Numbered from the stretch's first letter, positions 54,267 through 62,758 are shown. The stretch is DNA of 64,000 nucleotides from an uncultured Acidobacteriota bacterium (GCA_902825945.1 CADECY010000014.1:42627-106626); one strand, 5' to 3'. Notes: generated from the sequence alone by a model not told the origin. Program-made: numbers and translations.

Positions 54267-57121
54267 TGCACGTAAATGAACTCGGCCGAGTTGAACAGCA
54301 CGTGGCACAGATCGGCCCAGGCCTTGTCAGGATCCTTTGCCGCCGCGACGAACTTCGCGGACTCGATCCGTTCCCACGTCTCGGGCTTGCGGCCGAACGC
54401 GGCCAGATACATCGCGTCGATCCGTTCGGGCGCCGGGGCCGCTTCTTCCTTCATCCGTGCCGCCCAGGCTTCCGCGCTCCTGGCGACGAACTCGTTGTTC
54501 ATCATTAGGAGGGCTTGCGAGGGAACCGTGGAGGATCCGCGATTGCCGATCGTCGAGATCGGCAGCGGATAATCGAACGCGAGGAACATCGGCGTGATGA
54601 AGTTCCGCCTCACCTGGATGTAGAGGCTGCGCCGGCCTTTTCCGTCGAGCGGGCCCGATTTCGGCTTGCCGCGTCCATCCTGATACTTGCTGATGTGCGG
54701 CATCACGCTCGGACCGTAGAGCGTGCGATCCAACTGGCCGGACACCGCGAGGATTGAATCGCGGATCGCTTCGGCCTCGAGCCGGCGCACCGGCATGTGA
54801 TGCAACAGGCTGTTACGCGGGTCGAGCTTCACCGCCGCCGGATCGGGTTTGCTCGACATGCGATACGCGCTCGAAAGCACGAGTGTCCGGTGGAGTTGCT
54901 TGACGGACCATCCGCTCTCGACGAACTCCGATGCGAGATAGTCGAGCAGTTCCGGATTCGACGGCCGTTCACCGGTCTTGCCGAAGTTATCCGCCGTGCT
55001 CACCAGGCCCTGGCCGAAATGGTGCTTCCAAACGCGATTCGCCATCACACGCGCGGTGAGCGGATTGCTTGAATCGCAGAGCCACTGCGCCAGCTCCATG
55101 CGCCCGCTTCCGGCGAGCACCGGTTGTTGATTCTCGCCCGCGATCACACGTAGGAATCCGCGCTCGACCTCGGTGCCGAGATTCTTGTGCGAACCGCGGA
55201 TGTGCAGCTTCGCGTTCCCCGGAGACTCATCGCGCGCGATGGTGCCGAAGGCGGATTCCGGAAAATCGCGTTCGAGATTCGCGCGCTCGCTTTGCAGCGC
55301 GGCGAGCTTCCGATCGGTGACCAGATCCTCGGCCCGCAGCGGAGCGTCATTGTTCGCGCTCGGATCGGCCGGCGGCTTCGACTCGTCCGAGAAGACGATC
55401 TTGTCCACCGCGATGTGGCCGTTCTGCGACCGGTCGACGATTTCGAAGTAACAGATCCGGCCGATCTCCTTCGTCATGCGGACGCTCCTCCACTCGAATC
55501 CGGGCTTGCCAGAGGGGAGAATGTTCTGACTCTTGTGATCGTCGGCCACGAGTGTCACGCGCACGGGCGCGTTGTCCTGGAGCGGGCGTTCCTGATAGGT
55601 CCCGGACATGCGGATGTGGATCCACAGCTTCGGCATGACGAACTTGCGCGAAGTGAGCGAGCCCGCGAGCCGCTCACTGCCTGGGCCGAACGAGTTCGCG
55701 ATGCCCTCGCCCGCGTATCCGCGCAGGGGTTGGTTCGGTGCGATCCGGTGGGCCGGCGCATTGCCGAAAGCCGCGCCGCTCGCCGTCCAGTTCTCGTAGC
55801 CGATGCCTTCGAAATCCTCGAAGACCACGTCGCTCGGACGCGGCTTCCCCTCCGGGCGTGCCGGCTTGGCTCCGTCCGGCGGCGGAGGAATCAGTTCGCG
55901 GATCCGCTCGTTCACCGCCGCGATCCTGGCCGCGCGTGCCTCGATCGCCGCCGCGCGTTCGGGCGAATCGAGAACAGCCTCGCGGAGCCCTGTGGAGTGC
56001 ATGATTCCGGCGAGCGCGTAATAGTCGGCGGTCGGGATCGGGTCGAACTTGTGATCGTGGCAACGCGCGCAGGAGACGGTGAGGCCGAGAAAGGCCTTAC
56101 TCATCACGTCGATCTGGTTATCCACCGCGTCCGCGCGCGACTTCACCGAATCAGTGGCACTGTTCAGTACCTCGCCGAACCAGAAGACACTGGTGCCGAG
56201 CGGTGAATCCCAGTGTGCGGCGTCGAGGCTGCGGCGCTTGGCTGGAGCGAGGTCGCCCGCGACGTGCTCGCGCACGAACTGGTCATAGGGCACGTCCTGG
56301 TTGAAGGCGCGGATCACGTAATCGCGGTATCGCCACGCGTCGGGCTTGTTGTTGTCGAACTCGTGGCCGTTCGTCTCGGCGAATCGCATCAAGTCGAGCC
56401 AGTGGCGGGCCCAGCGCTCGCCGTAATGCGGCGAATCGAGCAGGCGCTCAACAACCGTCTTCTCCGCGCCGCCGGAAGTATCCTTCAAATAGGCGGCGAT
56501 CTCGGTGGGCGTGGGCGGAAGTCCCGTGAGGTCAAAGGTGACGCGGCGCAGCCACACGCGTTTGTCCGCGGGCTGAGCAGGTTTCAACTTCGCCGCCTCG
56601 AGCTTGGCCCGCACGAATCTGTCCACCGGACCCGAGGCCCATGCGCTGTCGTCCACGGGAGGCGGATCGGCTTTTCGGATCGGCTGAAAGGCCCAGAACT
56701 GCCGCGCGGCTGTCCAATCGATCGCGCCCGGTTTCGGAGCCGTAACCGCTGGTGCCTCCGCGCGCGGATCGATGGCACCCGCCTCGATCCACTTCCGGAA
56801 ATCGGCGACCACGTCATCGGGCAGCTTGCCCGTGGGCGGCATCTTCAGTTCGAGCTTCTGATAGCCGATCGCGGTGAGCAACAGGCTTTTGGCGGGATCC
56901 CCCGCCACGATCGCGGGTCCGGTGTCGCCGCCCTTGCGCAGCCCCTCGGCGGTGTCGATGCGCAGTCCACCGAGCGGCGCCTTCAGCTTCGAGGAGTGGC
57001 ACTGGAAGCACTTCTCCGCCAGCACGGGGCGGATCTTCTTCTCGAAAAACTCGGCTCCCTCTTGCGCGCTACAAAGCGCGGCGAGGGCGGGCACGGCAAA
57101 CCAACGCGGCATCGATTCCAT
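54263..57121 (-). CDS. Planctomycete-type cytochrome c/DUF1549/DUF1553 protein
   Basis: The protein has 952 residues with a signal peptide (MESMPRWFAVPALAALCSAQ). The first ~110 residues form a PSCyt1-type cytochrome domain with CFQCHS (C-x-x-C-H), followed by DUF1549 (ERWARHWLDLMRFAETNG) and a second haem site CARCHDHKFDPIP. A ~200-residue carbohydrate-binding-like beta insert (around EDFEGIGYENWTASG) precedes DUF1553 (RVWKHHFGQGLV, LLDYLASEFVESGWSVKQLHR). Such proteins are paired with DUF1501 partners and are thought to oxidise or bind polymers, but no reaction is proven. It lies 58 nt after the HD-Pnk gene, so it may extend that operon. Confidence 0.9.
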   Translation of the reverse strand: MESMPRWFAVPALAALCSAQEGAEFFEKKIRPVLAEKCFQCHSSKLKAPLGGLRIDTAEGLRKGGDTGPAIVAGDPAKSLLLTAIGYQKLELKMPPTGKLPDDVVADFRKWIEAGAIDPRAEAPAVTAPKPGAIDWTAARQFWAFQPIRKADPPPVDDSAWASGPVDRFVRAKLEAAKLKPAQPADKRVWLRRVTFDLTGLPPTPTEIAAYLKDTSGGAEKTVVERLLDSPHYGERWARHWLDLMRFAETNGHEFDNNKPDAWRYRDYVIRAFNQDVPYDQFVREHVAGDLAPAKRRSLDAAHWDSPLGTSVFWFGEVLNSATDSVKSRADAVDNQIDVMSKAFLGLTVSCARCHDHKFDPIPTADYYALAGIMHSTGLREAVLDSPERAAAIEARAARIAAVNERIRELIPPPPDGAKPARPEGKPRPSDVVFEDFEGIGYENWTASGAAFGNAPAHRIAPNQPLRGYAGEGIANSFGPGSERLAGSLTSRKFVMPKLWIHIRMSGTYQERPLQDNAPVRVTLVADDHKSQNILPSGKPGFEWRSVRMTKEIGRICYFEIVDRSQNGHIAVDKIVFSDESKPPADPSANNDAPLRAEDLVTDRKLAALQSERANLERDFPESAFGTIARDESPGNAKLHIRGSHKNLGTEVERGFLRVIAGENQQPVLAGSGRMELAQWLCDSSNPLTARVMANRVWKHHFGQGLVSTADNFGKTGERPSNPELLDYLASEFVESGWSVKQLHRTLVLSSAYRMSSKPDPAAVKLDPRNSLLHHMPVRRLEAEAIRDSILAVSGQLDRTLYGPSVMPHISKYQDGRGKPKSGPLDGKGRRSLYIQVRRNFITPMFLAFDYPLPISTIGNRGSSTVPSQALLMMNNEFVARSAEAWAARMKEEAAPAPERIDAMYLAAFGRKPETWERIESAKFVAAAKDPDKAWADLCHVLFNSAEFIYVQ

Positions 57122-57179
57122 GATATAGCGGAGGGAAAGTGGAGCTCTTCGCGGCGGACGCGCTAGAGCGTATGGCTGA

Positions 57180-58292
57180 CTACGCGAGCCGGACTGAATG
57201 CGCCTCCGTCAGATCCGGCACCTCCCAACGTTCGAGCATCCGCTCGATCGCAAAGTCCGGAACCGCATGCTCTCTCGCGCGATTCTGCATCCGCAACTCC
57301 TCCGCCGGCACTTCGACGTACACGATCTCGATCCGCGCTCCATACGCTGCGAACAGATCGATCGGCTGACGGCGCAGGTCGCGGCTCAGGTTGGTCGCGT
57401 TCCACACGAACGGCTGACGGAGGCGCAGCAGTACGCGAGCCCGCTCGCGAGCCTCGGCGATGACCGCGCCCTGATCGCCGCTCGAGGCGGCTCCCGTCTC
57501 ACGCCGGATCGCGTCGAGCGAAATCACGGGAAGCGCGGCGGCGTTGCGGAGGATCCAGTTATCCTTGCCCGCGCCGGGGAGTCCGGCCATCATCGTCACC
57601 GTGAAGGCGGTGTCATCGAAGGCGTGATAATCCGGATCGCGATCGTCGAGCCGGAAATAGAGGAAGCGGCTGTGATCGGAGGCGAACGTGCGTGGACGGT
57701 CGAGGCAGTTCTTCTCGGCGCAGTATTCGCGCCAGAGCGCGATGCGTTCGAGCAGTCCCGTCTGATCGGCACAAATGCGTCCGCGCGCATCGGCTTCGGC
57801 GAGTATCGCCAGCAGGTCGCAACGTGTAGACAGGCTTGCGCGGAAGATCGCCCGGTCGAGGTCTGGCTTGTCGATCCCTTGCATCGGAAGCTGATGGTGG
57901 CGAATCATGCCGCAGATCCGCTCGCGCGTCTCGAACGGCGTCTCCATCTCCCAGAGAATCCGCCGTGCATCGATTGCGCCGCGCGCCGAGTGTCCGCGGC
58001 TCGTGATGCGGCCTGCTTCCTCGCGCGTACAAGAAGGCTTCGCGATATCGTGGAGCACGGCCGCCGCGAACACCGACGCGCGATCAGGCTCGCTCGAGGC
58101 GCGCCAGGCGGGAAGCGCCGCCAGTTCCTCGAGCACCCTTCGGAGATGGATGAAGACATCGCCCTCGGCGTGATGGACTGGATCCTGCGGACATCCGCGC
58201 AACGGTTCGAGCCAGGCGAACGCTCGCACGAGCCCGTCCCAATCGAGACGCCAGCCAGGCGCGCGCGGAACGAACTCCAGCAACGGGCTCAT
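57180..58292 (-). CDS. HD-Pnk: HD phosphoesterase plus polynucleotide kinase
   Basis: The protein has 370 residues in two domains. Residues ~20-190 form an HD phosphohydrolase: H40/H41 (VHHAEGD), H81-D82 (AAAVLHDIAKP), H101 (SRGHSARGA) and H132/H133 (RHHQLP). Residues ~232-370 are a P-loop kinase of the T4 Pnk type: Walker A GLPGAGKDN (237-245), ISLDAIRRE, and a lid region FVWNATNLSRDLRR. Runella slithyformis HD-Pnk has this same layout; it removes 2',3'-cyclic or 3' phosphates with the HD domain and phosphorylates 5'-OH ends with the kinase. The ATG overlaps the RNA ligase stop by 4 nt. In known genomes HD-Pnk is often in an operon with an ATP-dependent ligase, as here. Confidence 0.88.
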   Translation of the reverse strand: MSPLLEFVPRAPGWRLDWDGLVRAFAWLEPLRGCPQDPVHHAEGDVFIHLRRVLEELAALPAWRASSEPDRASVFAAAVLHDIAKPSCTREEAGRITSRGHSARGAIDARRILWEMETPFETRERICGMIRHHQLPMQGIDKPDLDRAIFRASLSTRCDLLAILAEADARGRICADQTGLLERIALWREYCAEKNCLDRPRTFASDHSRFLYFRLDDRDPDYHAFDDTAFTVTMMAGLPGAGKDNWILRNAAALPVISLDAIRRETGAASSGDQGAVIAEARERARVLLRLRQPFVWNATNLSRDLRRQPIDLFAAYGARIEIVYVEVPAEELRMQNRAREHAVPDFAIERMLERWEVPDLTEAHSVRLA

Positions 58293-59077
58293 CGCGAGAA
58301 CAGGTCCACGCCGTCGCGCAACAGATTCGGCAGAATCGGGCGCGCAAGCCAATGACTCTCCGATTCCACTACAGCCGTGAGAAAGCTCGCGCGGATCCAC
58401 TTGAAGCGATCCCTCACGACGCCCTCTTCCTCGCGCTTCAAGTAGAGGCCTTCCATCAATGGACTCAGATCCGTTTTCTCCACCGTCCGCGCGGTATCGA
58501 GCCCGAGCGCCGCGCTTTGCCTTGTGAGCGATTCGCGCCACGCCGCGCTCTTGTAGGCCGAGACGGTGACGAGGCTCGCCAATTCCGCCGCGTCGCGAAA
58601 CACACGCTCGCCGATTACCGGCACGGACGCGACCGGCAATCCATCGAGCAGCGCACGCCGCGCCGGAGTCGAAAGAAAGCACTCCCGTTCGCGATCGAGC
58701 ACATCGAACTCGAGAAAATAGTGCGACAGCGCGTCATAGAAGATCGTGTGCTTGGCGTAGACCCATTCGCCGTACATCACGTAGCGCGCGCCGAGAGCCT
58801 GGTGAAAAGCGCGCTGATGCGCGCCCGCCCACTGCTTGAACAGGTCGAAGTGGCGCTCGCGAGCGCCGCCCGTGAGGTAGTGTCCGCGGCTCTGTAAGAG
58901 CAGTTTGCCATCTTCGGTGAACGAAACCGCGCAGTTGGCTCCATCGACCTTCTCCTCGATCACGAGCGGAATTCCGGCCAGTTCCGCGAGACTGACCTGC
59001 GACAGATCCTGATCGCCGCGCTGAAGGCGCGAGCCTTCGATGTGCCGTGTGCGCGGATACTTGTGGATGGCGATCAC
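58289..59077 (-). CDS. ATP-dependent RNA ligase family protein
   Basis: The protein has 262 residues from a GTG start that overlaps the methyltransferase stop by 4 nt. Nucleotidyltransferase motifs are in order: motif I EEKVDGAN with the AMP-accepting K43, then SRGHYL, motif III YVMYGEWVYAKHTIFYD, motif IV EGLYLKRE (209-216) and motif V RFKWIR (224-229). The short size and the absence of an OB fold point to an RNA rather than DNA ligase. It would seal 5'-PO4/3'-OH ends made by the downstream HD-Pnk. The physiological target is unknown. The start at GTG is forced by the overlap; the next ATG is far inside motif III. Confidence 0.9.
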   Translation of the reverse strand: MIAIHKYPRTRHIEGSRLQRGDQDLSQVSLAELAGIPLVIEEKVDGANCAVSFTEDGKLLLQSRGHYLTGGARERHFDLFKQWAGAHQRAFHQALGARYVMYGEWVYAKHTIFYDALSHYFLEFDVLDRERECFLSTPARRALLDGLPVASVPVIGERVFRDAAELASLVTVSAYKSAAWRESLTRQSAALGLDTARTVEKTDLSPLMEGLYLKREEEGVVRDRFKWIRASFLTAVVESESHWLARPILPNLLRDGVDLFSR

Positions 59078-59703
59078 TTCACCGCTACTCCGAGAAAGTG
59101 ATTCAACACCGGCTCGAATCGCACGTTCCGCGCGCCCGCCTCCCGGAACATCTTCTCGAGCCTCGGCTTGGTGAAGAGCTGGATATGTTCCGGATTGTCG
59201 TCCTCATGCGAGGGCACGGAAAAAACCGCCGCCCGCCGCGCGGCTCGCAACGCGCACTTCGCGGCCGATTCGGGATCCGGCATGTGTTCGAGCACTTCGA
59301 GCATCGTGACGGTGTCCACCGAATCGGCCGCGAGCGGCATCCGCTGCGCATCCATGCGAATCACTCGCAATCGATCAATGCCGCCGCGATGGGCCGCCAT
59401 CAGATTCGAGCACCGGCGCGCGTCGAGATCGGTGGCGATCACGTCGAGATGCGGAAACGCGTCGAGCAACGGCCATAGGAAAACTCCGCGTCCGCTGCCG
59501 ATATCGAGCAACCGGAGCGGTGCCAGCGAACGCAGGATCCCGATCGCCCGTTGGACCCGCTCCAGTTCCGTTCGCTTGAACTTGTGGAGACGCAGACCCA
59601 AGGCGAGTCCCGCTTCGACGGCTTCTTCATCGGTGAGCGCGATCGTCTCGGGCCGATGGCCGCGCACGAACGCCGCCGCGAGCGCCGTGTAGTAGCGGCT
59701 CAC
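59074..59703 (-). CDS. Class I SAM methyltransferase
   Basis: The protein has 209 residues from a GTG start overlapping the rsfS stop by 4 nt (GTGA). The SAM site is LLDIGSGRGVFL (residues 65-76), then VIATDLDARRC and VIRMDAQRMPL. A E-x-x-E-H at 136-140 (EVLEH) plus H173 (NPEHIQLF) resembles the metal site of Hen1 3'-terminal RNA 2'-O-methyltransferases, but the same EVLEHVPDP string is common in ordinary class I enzymes. The rest is generic. Its position between rsfS and the RNA ligase suggests an RNA or ribosome substrate; the specificity is uncertain. Confidence 0.8.
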   Translation of the reverse strand: MSRYYTALAAAFVRGHRPETIALTDEEAVEAGLALGLRLHKFKRTELERVQRAIGILRSLAPLRLLDIGSGRGVFLWPLLDAFPHLDVIATDLDARRCSNLMAAHRGGIDRLRVIRMDAQRMPLAADSVDTVTMLEVLEHMPDPESAAKCALRAARRAAVFSVPSHEDDNPEHIQLFTKPRLEKMFREAGARNVRFEPVLNHFLGVAVK

Positions 59704-60218
59704 GCCGCGGGAATGGCGACCTCCGGAGCGTCGCGCCACAGACGGTCGAGGTCGTAGTAGGCTCGCGACTTGGTGTCGAACACGTGGACCACCATGTCGC
59801 CGAAATCGATGAGGATCCACTCGCCGTTGTCGTAGCCCTCAAGGGAATTGGCACGTTCGCCACGAGCCTTCATCGTGCCGAGCACTTCATCGGCGATCGC
59901 CTGATTCTGGCGCGGATTGGTGCCGCTACAGATGACAAAAAAGTCGGCGAAGGTGGTGACCGGGCGCAGGTCCAGTACCCGGATGTTCAACGCCTTCTTG
60001 TCTTCCGCAGCTCTCACGCAGGTGAGCCAGGTTGGGTTGGGAGCGGCTGGTTCGGGGGGAGGCGCCGCCTTCTTTCTCGGCGATTTCGCGGCTGATTTCG
60101 ATACAGCGGCTTTCCTGATGGCTTTGACGGGCGCGATTTTCTTGATTGCGATACGAACGGGTCTCCCTGAGGCGTATCGTACTACATCGGCTAGGGTCGC
60201 GGCTTCCCAACGAATCAT
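59700..60218 (-). CDS. rsfS: Ribosomal silencing factor RsfS
   Basis: The protein has 172 residues; the RsfS/Iojap domain covers the last ~115. Conserved features are VTTFADFFVICSGTNPRQNQAIADEV, GEWILIDFGDMVVHVFDTKSRAYYDLDRLW in part. It binds the large-subunit protein uL14 and blocks subunit joining. Upstream of the domain is a basic, alanine/proline-rich stretch (IKKIAPVKAIRKAAVSKSAAKSPRKK), longer than in most bacteria; it begins after MIRWEAATL at 60218. That ATG is taken because the alternative ATG 48 nt upstream reaches into the divergent PEP-CTERM promoter. RsfS is usually next to nadD or other growth genes, so its coupling to an RNA-repair set is notable. Confidence 0.9.
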   Translation of the reverse strand: MIRWEAATLADVVRYASGRPVRIAIKKIAPVKAIRKAAVSKSAAKSPRKKAAPPPEPAAPNPTWLTCVRAAEDKKALNIRVLDLRPVTTFADFFVICSGTNPRQNQAIADEVLGTMKARGERANSLEGYDNGEWILIDFGDMVVHVFDTKSRAYYDLDRLWRDAPEVAIPAA

Positions 60219-60264
60219 GGTATCCAAGGAAGTGGTGGTGCCTGGGACCCACCGAGGAGTTCTC

Positions 60265-60948
60265 ATGCATCGCCTGTTCCTGCTCTCCCTGCCTTGTTTC
60301 CCGCTGGCTTCCGCGCCGATCGGCTACGACTGTCGCGAGTACGACTGCGTGACCGCCTTTGCGCGGAGTCCGGTCGCAGCGCCGAATCCACCGGTTCCCT
60401 CCGGGGCGATCACCAACGAGTCCGGCCGTGCGATCTGGATCGGCGGATTCCGTCTGCACTTTTGGGACGGCACCACAGATTCGATGGGCAGTTCCGGCGT
60501 GATGCCCGATTTCTGGCCCTACGATCTCAGTGACACCGACATCATCGCCTGGCGCGAAGGTCCCGGGTCTTTCTTCCTGAAGGACGCGCGAAACCTCGAC
60601 GCCTTTTCCTCCCGGCTCGGCATGGTTTTCGGCCCAGGCGGGTACTACGACTTGTTCTTCGCCGATCCGGTACACATCAACGCAGCCGGCAACGCAATCC
60701 TGTTCCGTGGCGTCCAGCGGCGCGATCTCGGCGACAATCTGATCGAGTCAGGGCTGCTGGTCGCGGTGGCGTGGGACCAGAGTGACCTCTTCCGGCTGGT
60801 GGGAAGTCGCGCTTCGCAGTTTACACCCACCCGCATCCCGGAGCCTTCCACCTCCGCACTGATCCTCGCCAGCGGACTCGCCCTTGCGGCTCGCCGGGCG
60901 TGGAACAGGCGGCGTACTACAATCGGTAAGGATGCGCTCGCCCTTTAG
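60265..60948 (+). CDS. PEP-CTERM secreted protein
   Basis: The protein has 227 residues with a signal peptide (MHRLFLLSLPCFPLASA). The C terminus is a sorting signal: IPEPST, a hydrophobic stretch ALILASGLALAARRA and basic NRRR. PEP-CTERM proteins are processed by an exosortase and placed in the envelope or extracellular matrix. The central part (GGFRLHFWDGTTDSMG, FGPGGYYDLFFADP) is of unknown fold. The start is 46 nt from the divergent rsfS start. No exosortase gene is in the window. Confidence 0.88.
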   Translation: MHRLFLLSLPCFPLASAPIGYDCREYDCVTAFARSPVAAPNPPVPSGAITNESGRAIWIGGFRLHFWDGTTDSMGSSGVMPDFWPYDLSDTDIIAWREGPGSFFLKDARNLDAFSSRLGMVFGPGGYYDLFFADPVHINAAGNAILFRGVQRRDLGDNLIESGLLVAVAWDQSDLFRLVGSRASQFTPTRIPEPSTSALILASGLALAARRAWNRRRTTIGKDALAL

Positions 60949-61771
60949 CTTGGCCGCCTGCCTCTGGCTCGCCGGCTCGTTGTGTGCCCGGGCGCAGGAT
61001 TCCGAGGCCGCTCAGGCGCGGATCGAAACCGACCGCGTCCGTGAAATGGTGGAAGCGGGTGCGCTGCCGCGTAAGGCGCTCGACGAGGCTCAGGCGCACA
61101 TGCAGGAGGCTGAGGATAACACCGTCCTGCGCCGGACGCTGTACGGCCGGCTCGGGCTCGAAGACATGACCGAGACGCAGGCCCGCGCGATGATCACCGC
61201 CGCGGAACGTCAGTGGAAGCGGCGCGAGGCCAAGGTGGAGGAAGCGGCGAAGCTGGTAGAGCTCGAAGTCCGGCCGCGTTCGAGCCTCGACGCGCTGAAG
61301 GCGGACGCCGAGCGCGCCAAGAGCGTCCACGCGATGACGGTGGCCCGGCTGAAGCTGTTCGACGAGTTGACGCAGATGGTCCGCGCCGAGCACACCGCGG
61401 TCGAGTTCGGGCACGCGGAAGACGACGCGCCAGAGGCGCCGAAGATCTCGGAGCGATTCGCGGGCGAGGGCAGCGTGCCATCGTTCGGGAAGATTCGCGC
61501 AGTCGAAGCCGCCTTTGAACGGCATTTCGGCATGGCCCTTCCGGTGTCGGCGCGCGGCGAGACGGAGCTGCACAAGTCGATGGGCTTCGATCACACCGGG
61601 CGGGTCGACGTCGGCGTGCAGCCCGACTCGAAGGAAGGCGTCTGGCTGCGCAAACTGCTCGAGAACATGAAGGTGCCCTACCTCGCGTTTCGTGGTGCGG
61701 TGAAGGGACAATCCACGGCGGCGCACATTCATATCGGACCGCCCAGCAACAGAATCAGGAAAGCAGACTAA
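60932..61771 (+). CDS. Secreted protein with possible LAS-type peptidase C terminus
   Basis: The protein has 279 residues from an ATG inside the end of the PEP-CTERM gene (17-nt overlap), with GGTAAGG as ribosome site. A signal (MRSPFSLAACLWLAGSLCARA) leads into ~140 residues of helix with coiled-coil character. The C-terminal ~70 residues contain MGFDHTGRVDVGV (H221, D226) and AAHIHIG (H265, H267). Histidine and aspartate residues in this order suit a metal site, like LAS/M15-type cell-wall peptidases, but the spacing is not the classic S-x-H-x6-D. I rate the enzyme as unproven. Confidence 0.5.
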   Translation: MRSPFSLAACLWLAGSLCARAQDSEAAQARIETDRVREMVEAGALPRKALDEAQAHMQEAEDNTVLRRTLYGRLGLEDMTETQARAMITAAERQWKRREAKVEEAAKLVELEVRPRSSLDALKADAERAKSVHAMTVARLKLFDELTQMVRAEHTAVEFGHAEDDAPEAPKISERFAGEGSVPSFGKIRAVEAAFERHFGMALPVSARGETELHKSMGFDHTGRVDVGVQPDSKEGVWLRKLLENMKVPYLAFRGAVKGQSTAAHIHIGPPSNRIRKAD

Positions 61772-61783
61772 CCGGGGGAAGGC

Positions 61784-62332
61784 GTGGAGCAGGATCAGCA
61801 GCAGTACAAGACTCGTGTTCTCATTTCGAACGAGGTGATCCGGAAACGGATCGACGAGTTGGGACAACAGATCGCGAAAGACTATCCTTCGGGAACGATC
61901 CACATGGTCGGAATCCTCAAGGGTGCCTGCATTTTCCTGTCCGACCTGGTTCGCGCGGTGCCCGCGCCGGTAAAGTTCGACTTCATGGCGGTGTCGAGCT
62001 ATGGCCGTGGCAAGACATCGTCCGGAGAAGTAAAACTCGCCAAGGATCTCGACATGTCGCTCGAAGGCATGGACGTGCTGATCGTCGAGGATATCGTCGA
62101 CACCGGGGTCACGCTCACCTATCTCGCGCATGTGCTGCAGCAGCGGCGTCCGCGTTCGATCCAGATCGCCGCGCTGCTCGATAAGCCGTCGCGCCGGATG
62201 CGGCCAGTGCAAGTGAAGTACGTCGGCTTCACGATTCCCGACGAATTCGTGGTGGGCTACGGACTCGACTACGCCGAAGACTACCGCAACCTGCCCGACA
62301 TCTGCATTCTCGATCCGGTGAATCCGGCCTGA
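61784..62332 (+). CDS. hpt: Hypoxanthine phosphoribosyltransferase
   Basis: The protein has 182 residues from a GTG start with a strong GGGGGAAGG ribosome site. It salvages hypoxanthine or guanine with PRPP. The PRPP loop VLIVEDIVDTGVTLT, the flexible loop SSYGRGKTSSGEVKL and the purine-specificity region VVGYGLDYAEDYRNLP are all present. It lies 12 nt after the peptidase-like gene. It is of normal length and intact. Confidence 0.97.
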   Translation: MEQDQQQYKTRVLISNEVIRKRIDELGQQIAKDYPSGTIHMVGILKGACIFLSDLVRAVPAPVKFDFMAVSSYGRGKTSSGEVKLAKDLDMSLEGMDVLIVEDIVDTGVTLTYLAHVLQQRRPRSIQIAALLDKPSRRMRPVQVKYVGFTIPDEFVVGYGLDYAEDYRNLPDICILDPVNPA

Positions 62333-62344
62333 ACAAGCACGAGC

Positions 62345-62524
62345 GTGATCGAGCGGCTCTACATCCGTAACTACAAGGGATTCGTGAACTTCGAGATGAA
62401 GTGCGGATCTTTCGTGTTTCTGATGGGCCGGAACGGATCCGGCAAGAGTTCGATCCTCGAGGTGCTGTCACGGGCGAGGGTTCCGCTATCGAGTGGACCT
62501 GGCCGCTCGCGGTCGGCAAGCTGA
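62345..62524 (+). pseudogene. N-terminal fragment of an AAA (ABC/RecF-like) ATPase
   Basis: From a GTG at 62345 the frame gives 59 residues. The first ~42 are the typical start of a RecF/SMC-like AAA ATPase: VIERLYIRNYKGFVNFEM and Walker A MGRNGSGKSSILEVL. After that the text becomes low-complexity (SRARVPLSSGPGRSRSAS) and stops. The rest of such a protein (300-400 residues) is missing. It is a truncated gene, perhaps left by an insertion or deletion. Related ATPases are often part of OLD/overcoming-lysogenisation or other defence loci. Confidence 0.7.
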
Positions 62525-62758
62525 GTCACGCCGAAGCTGTCTCCCAATCGTTCATTTCATGAGCCCTGCCTGTATCAGGCGGGAGCGCGGCAATCAGTAA
62601 TGCAGTCGCGTGGGCGGCTCGTTTGTGGACCGACCTCGGCTGGAGAGCGAGAGCTCGGAGGCCGTTGGAGGTTCCAGCGGAAGAGCTTTGCGAAAAAAAC
62701 GTTCTCGATGTCACCATTTCCCCGCTGAGTACGCTACTGGTGCGAGGAGACAGACAAC
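62525..62758. other. Spacer with a weak stem-loop, no gene seen
   Basis: This ~230-nt stretch follows the ATPase fragment. A short bulged hairpin (ccctgcctg tat caggcggg) lies near 62567-62586. No reading frame looks like a protein. It probably holds the promoter of the second PEP-CTERM gene, whose AGGAG ribosome site is near its right end. Confidence 0.4.
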
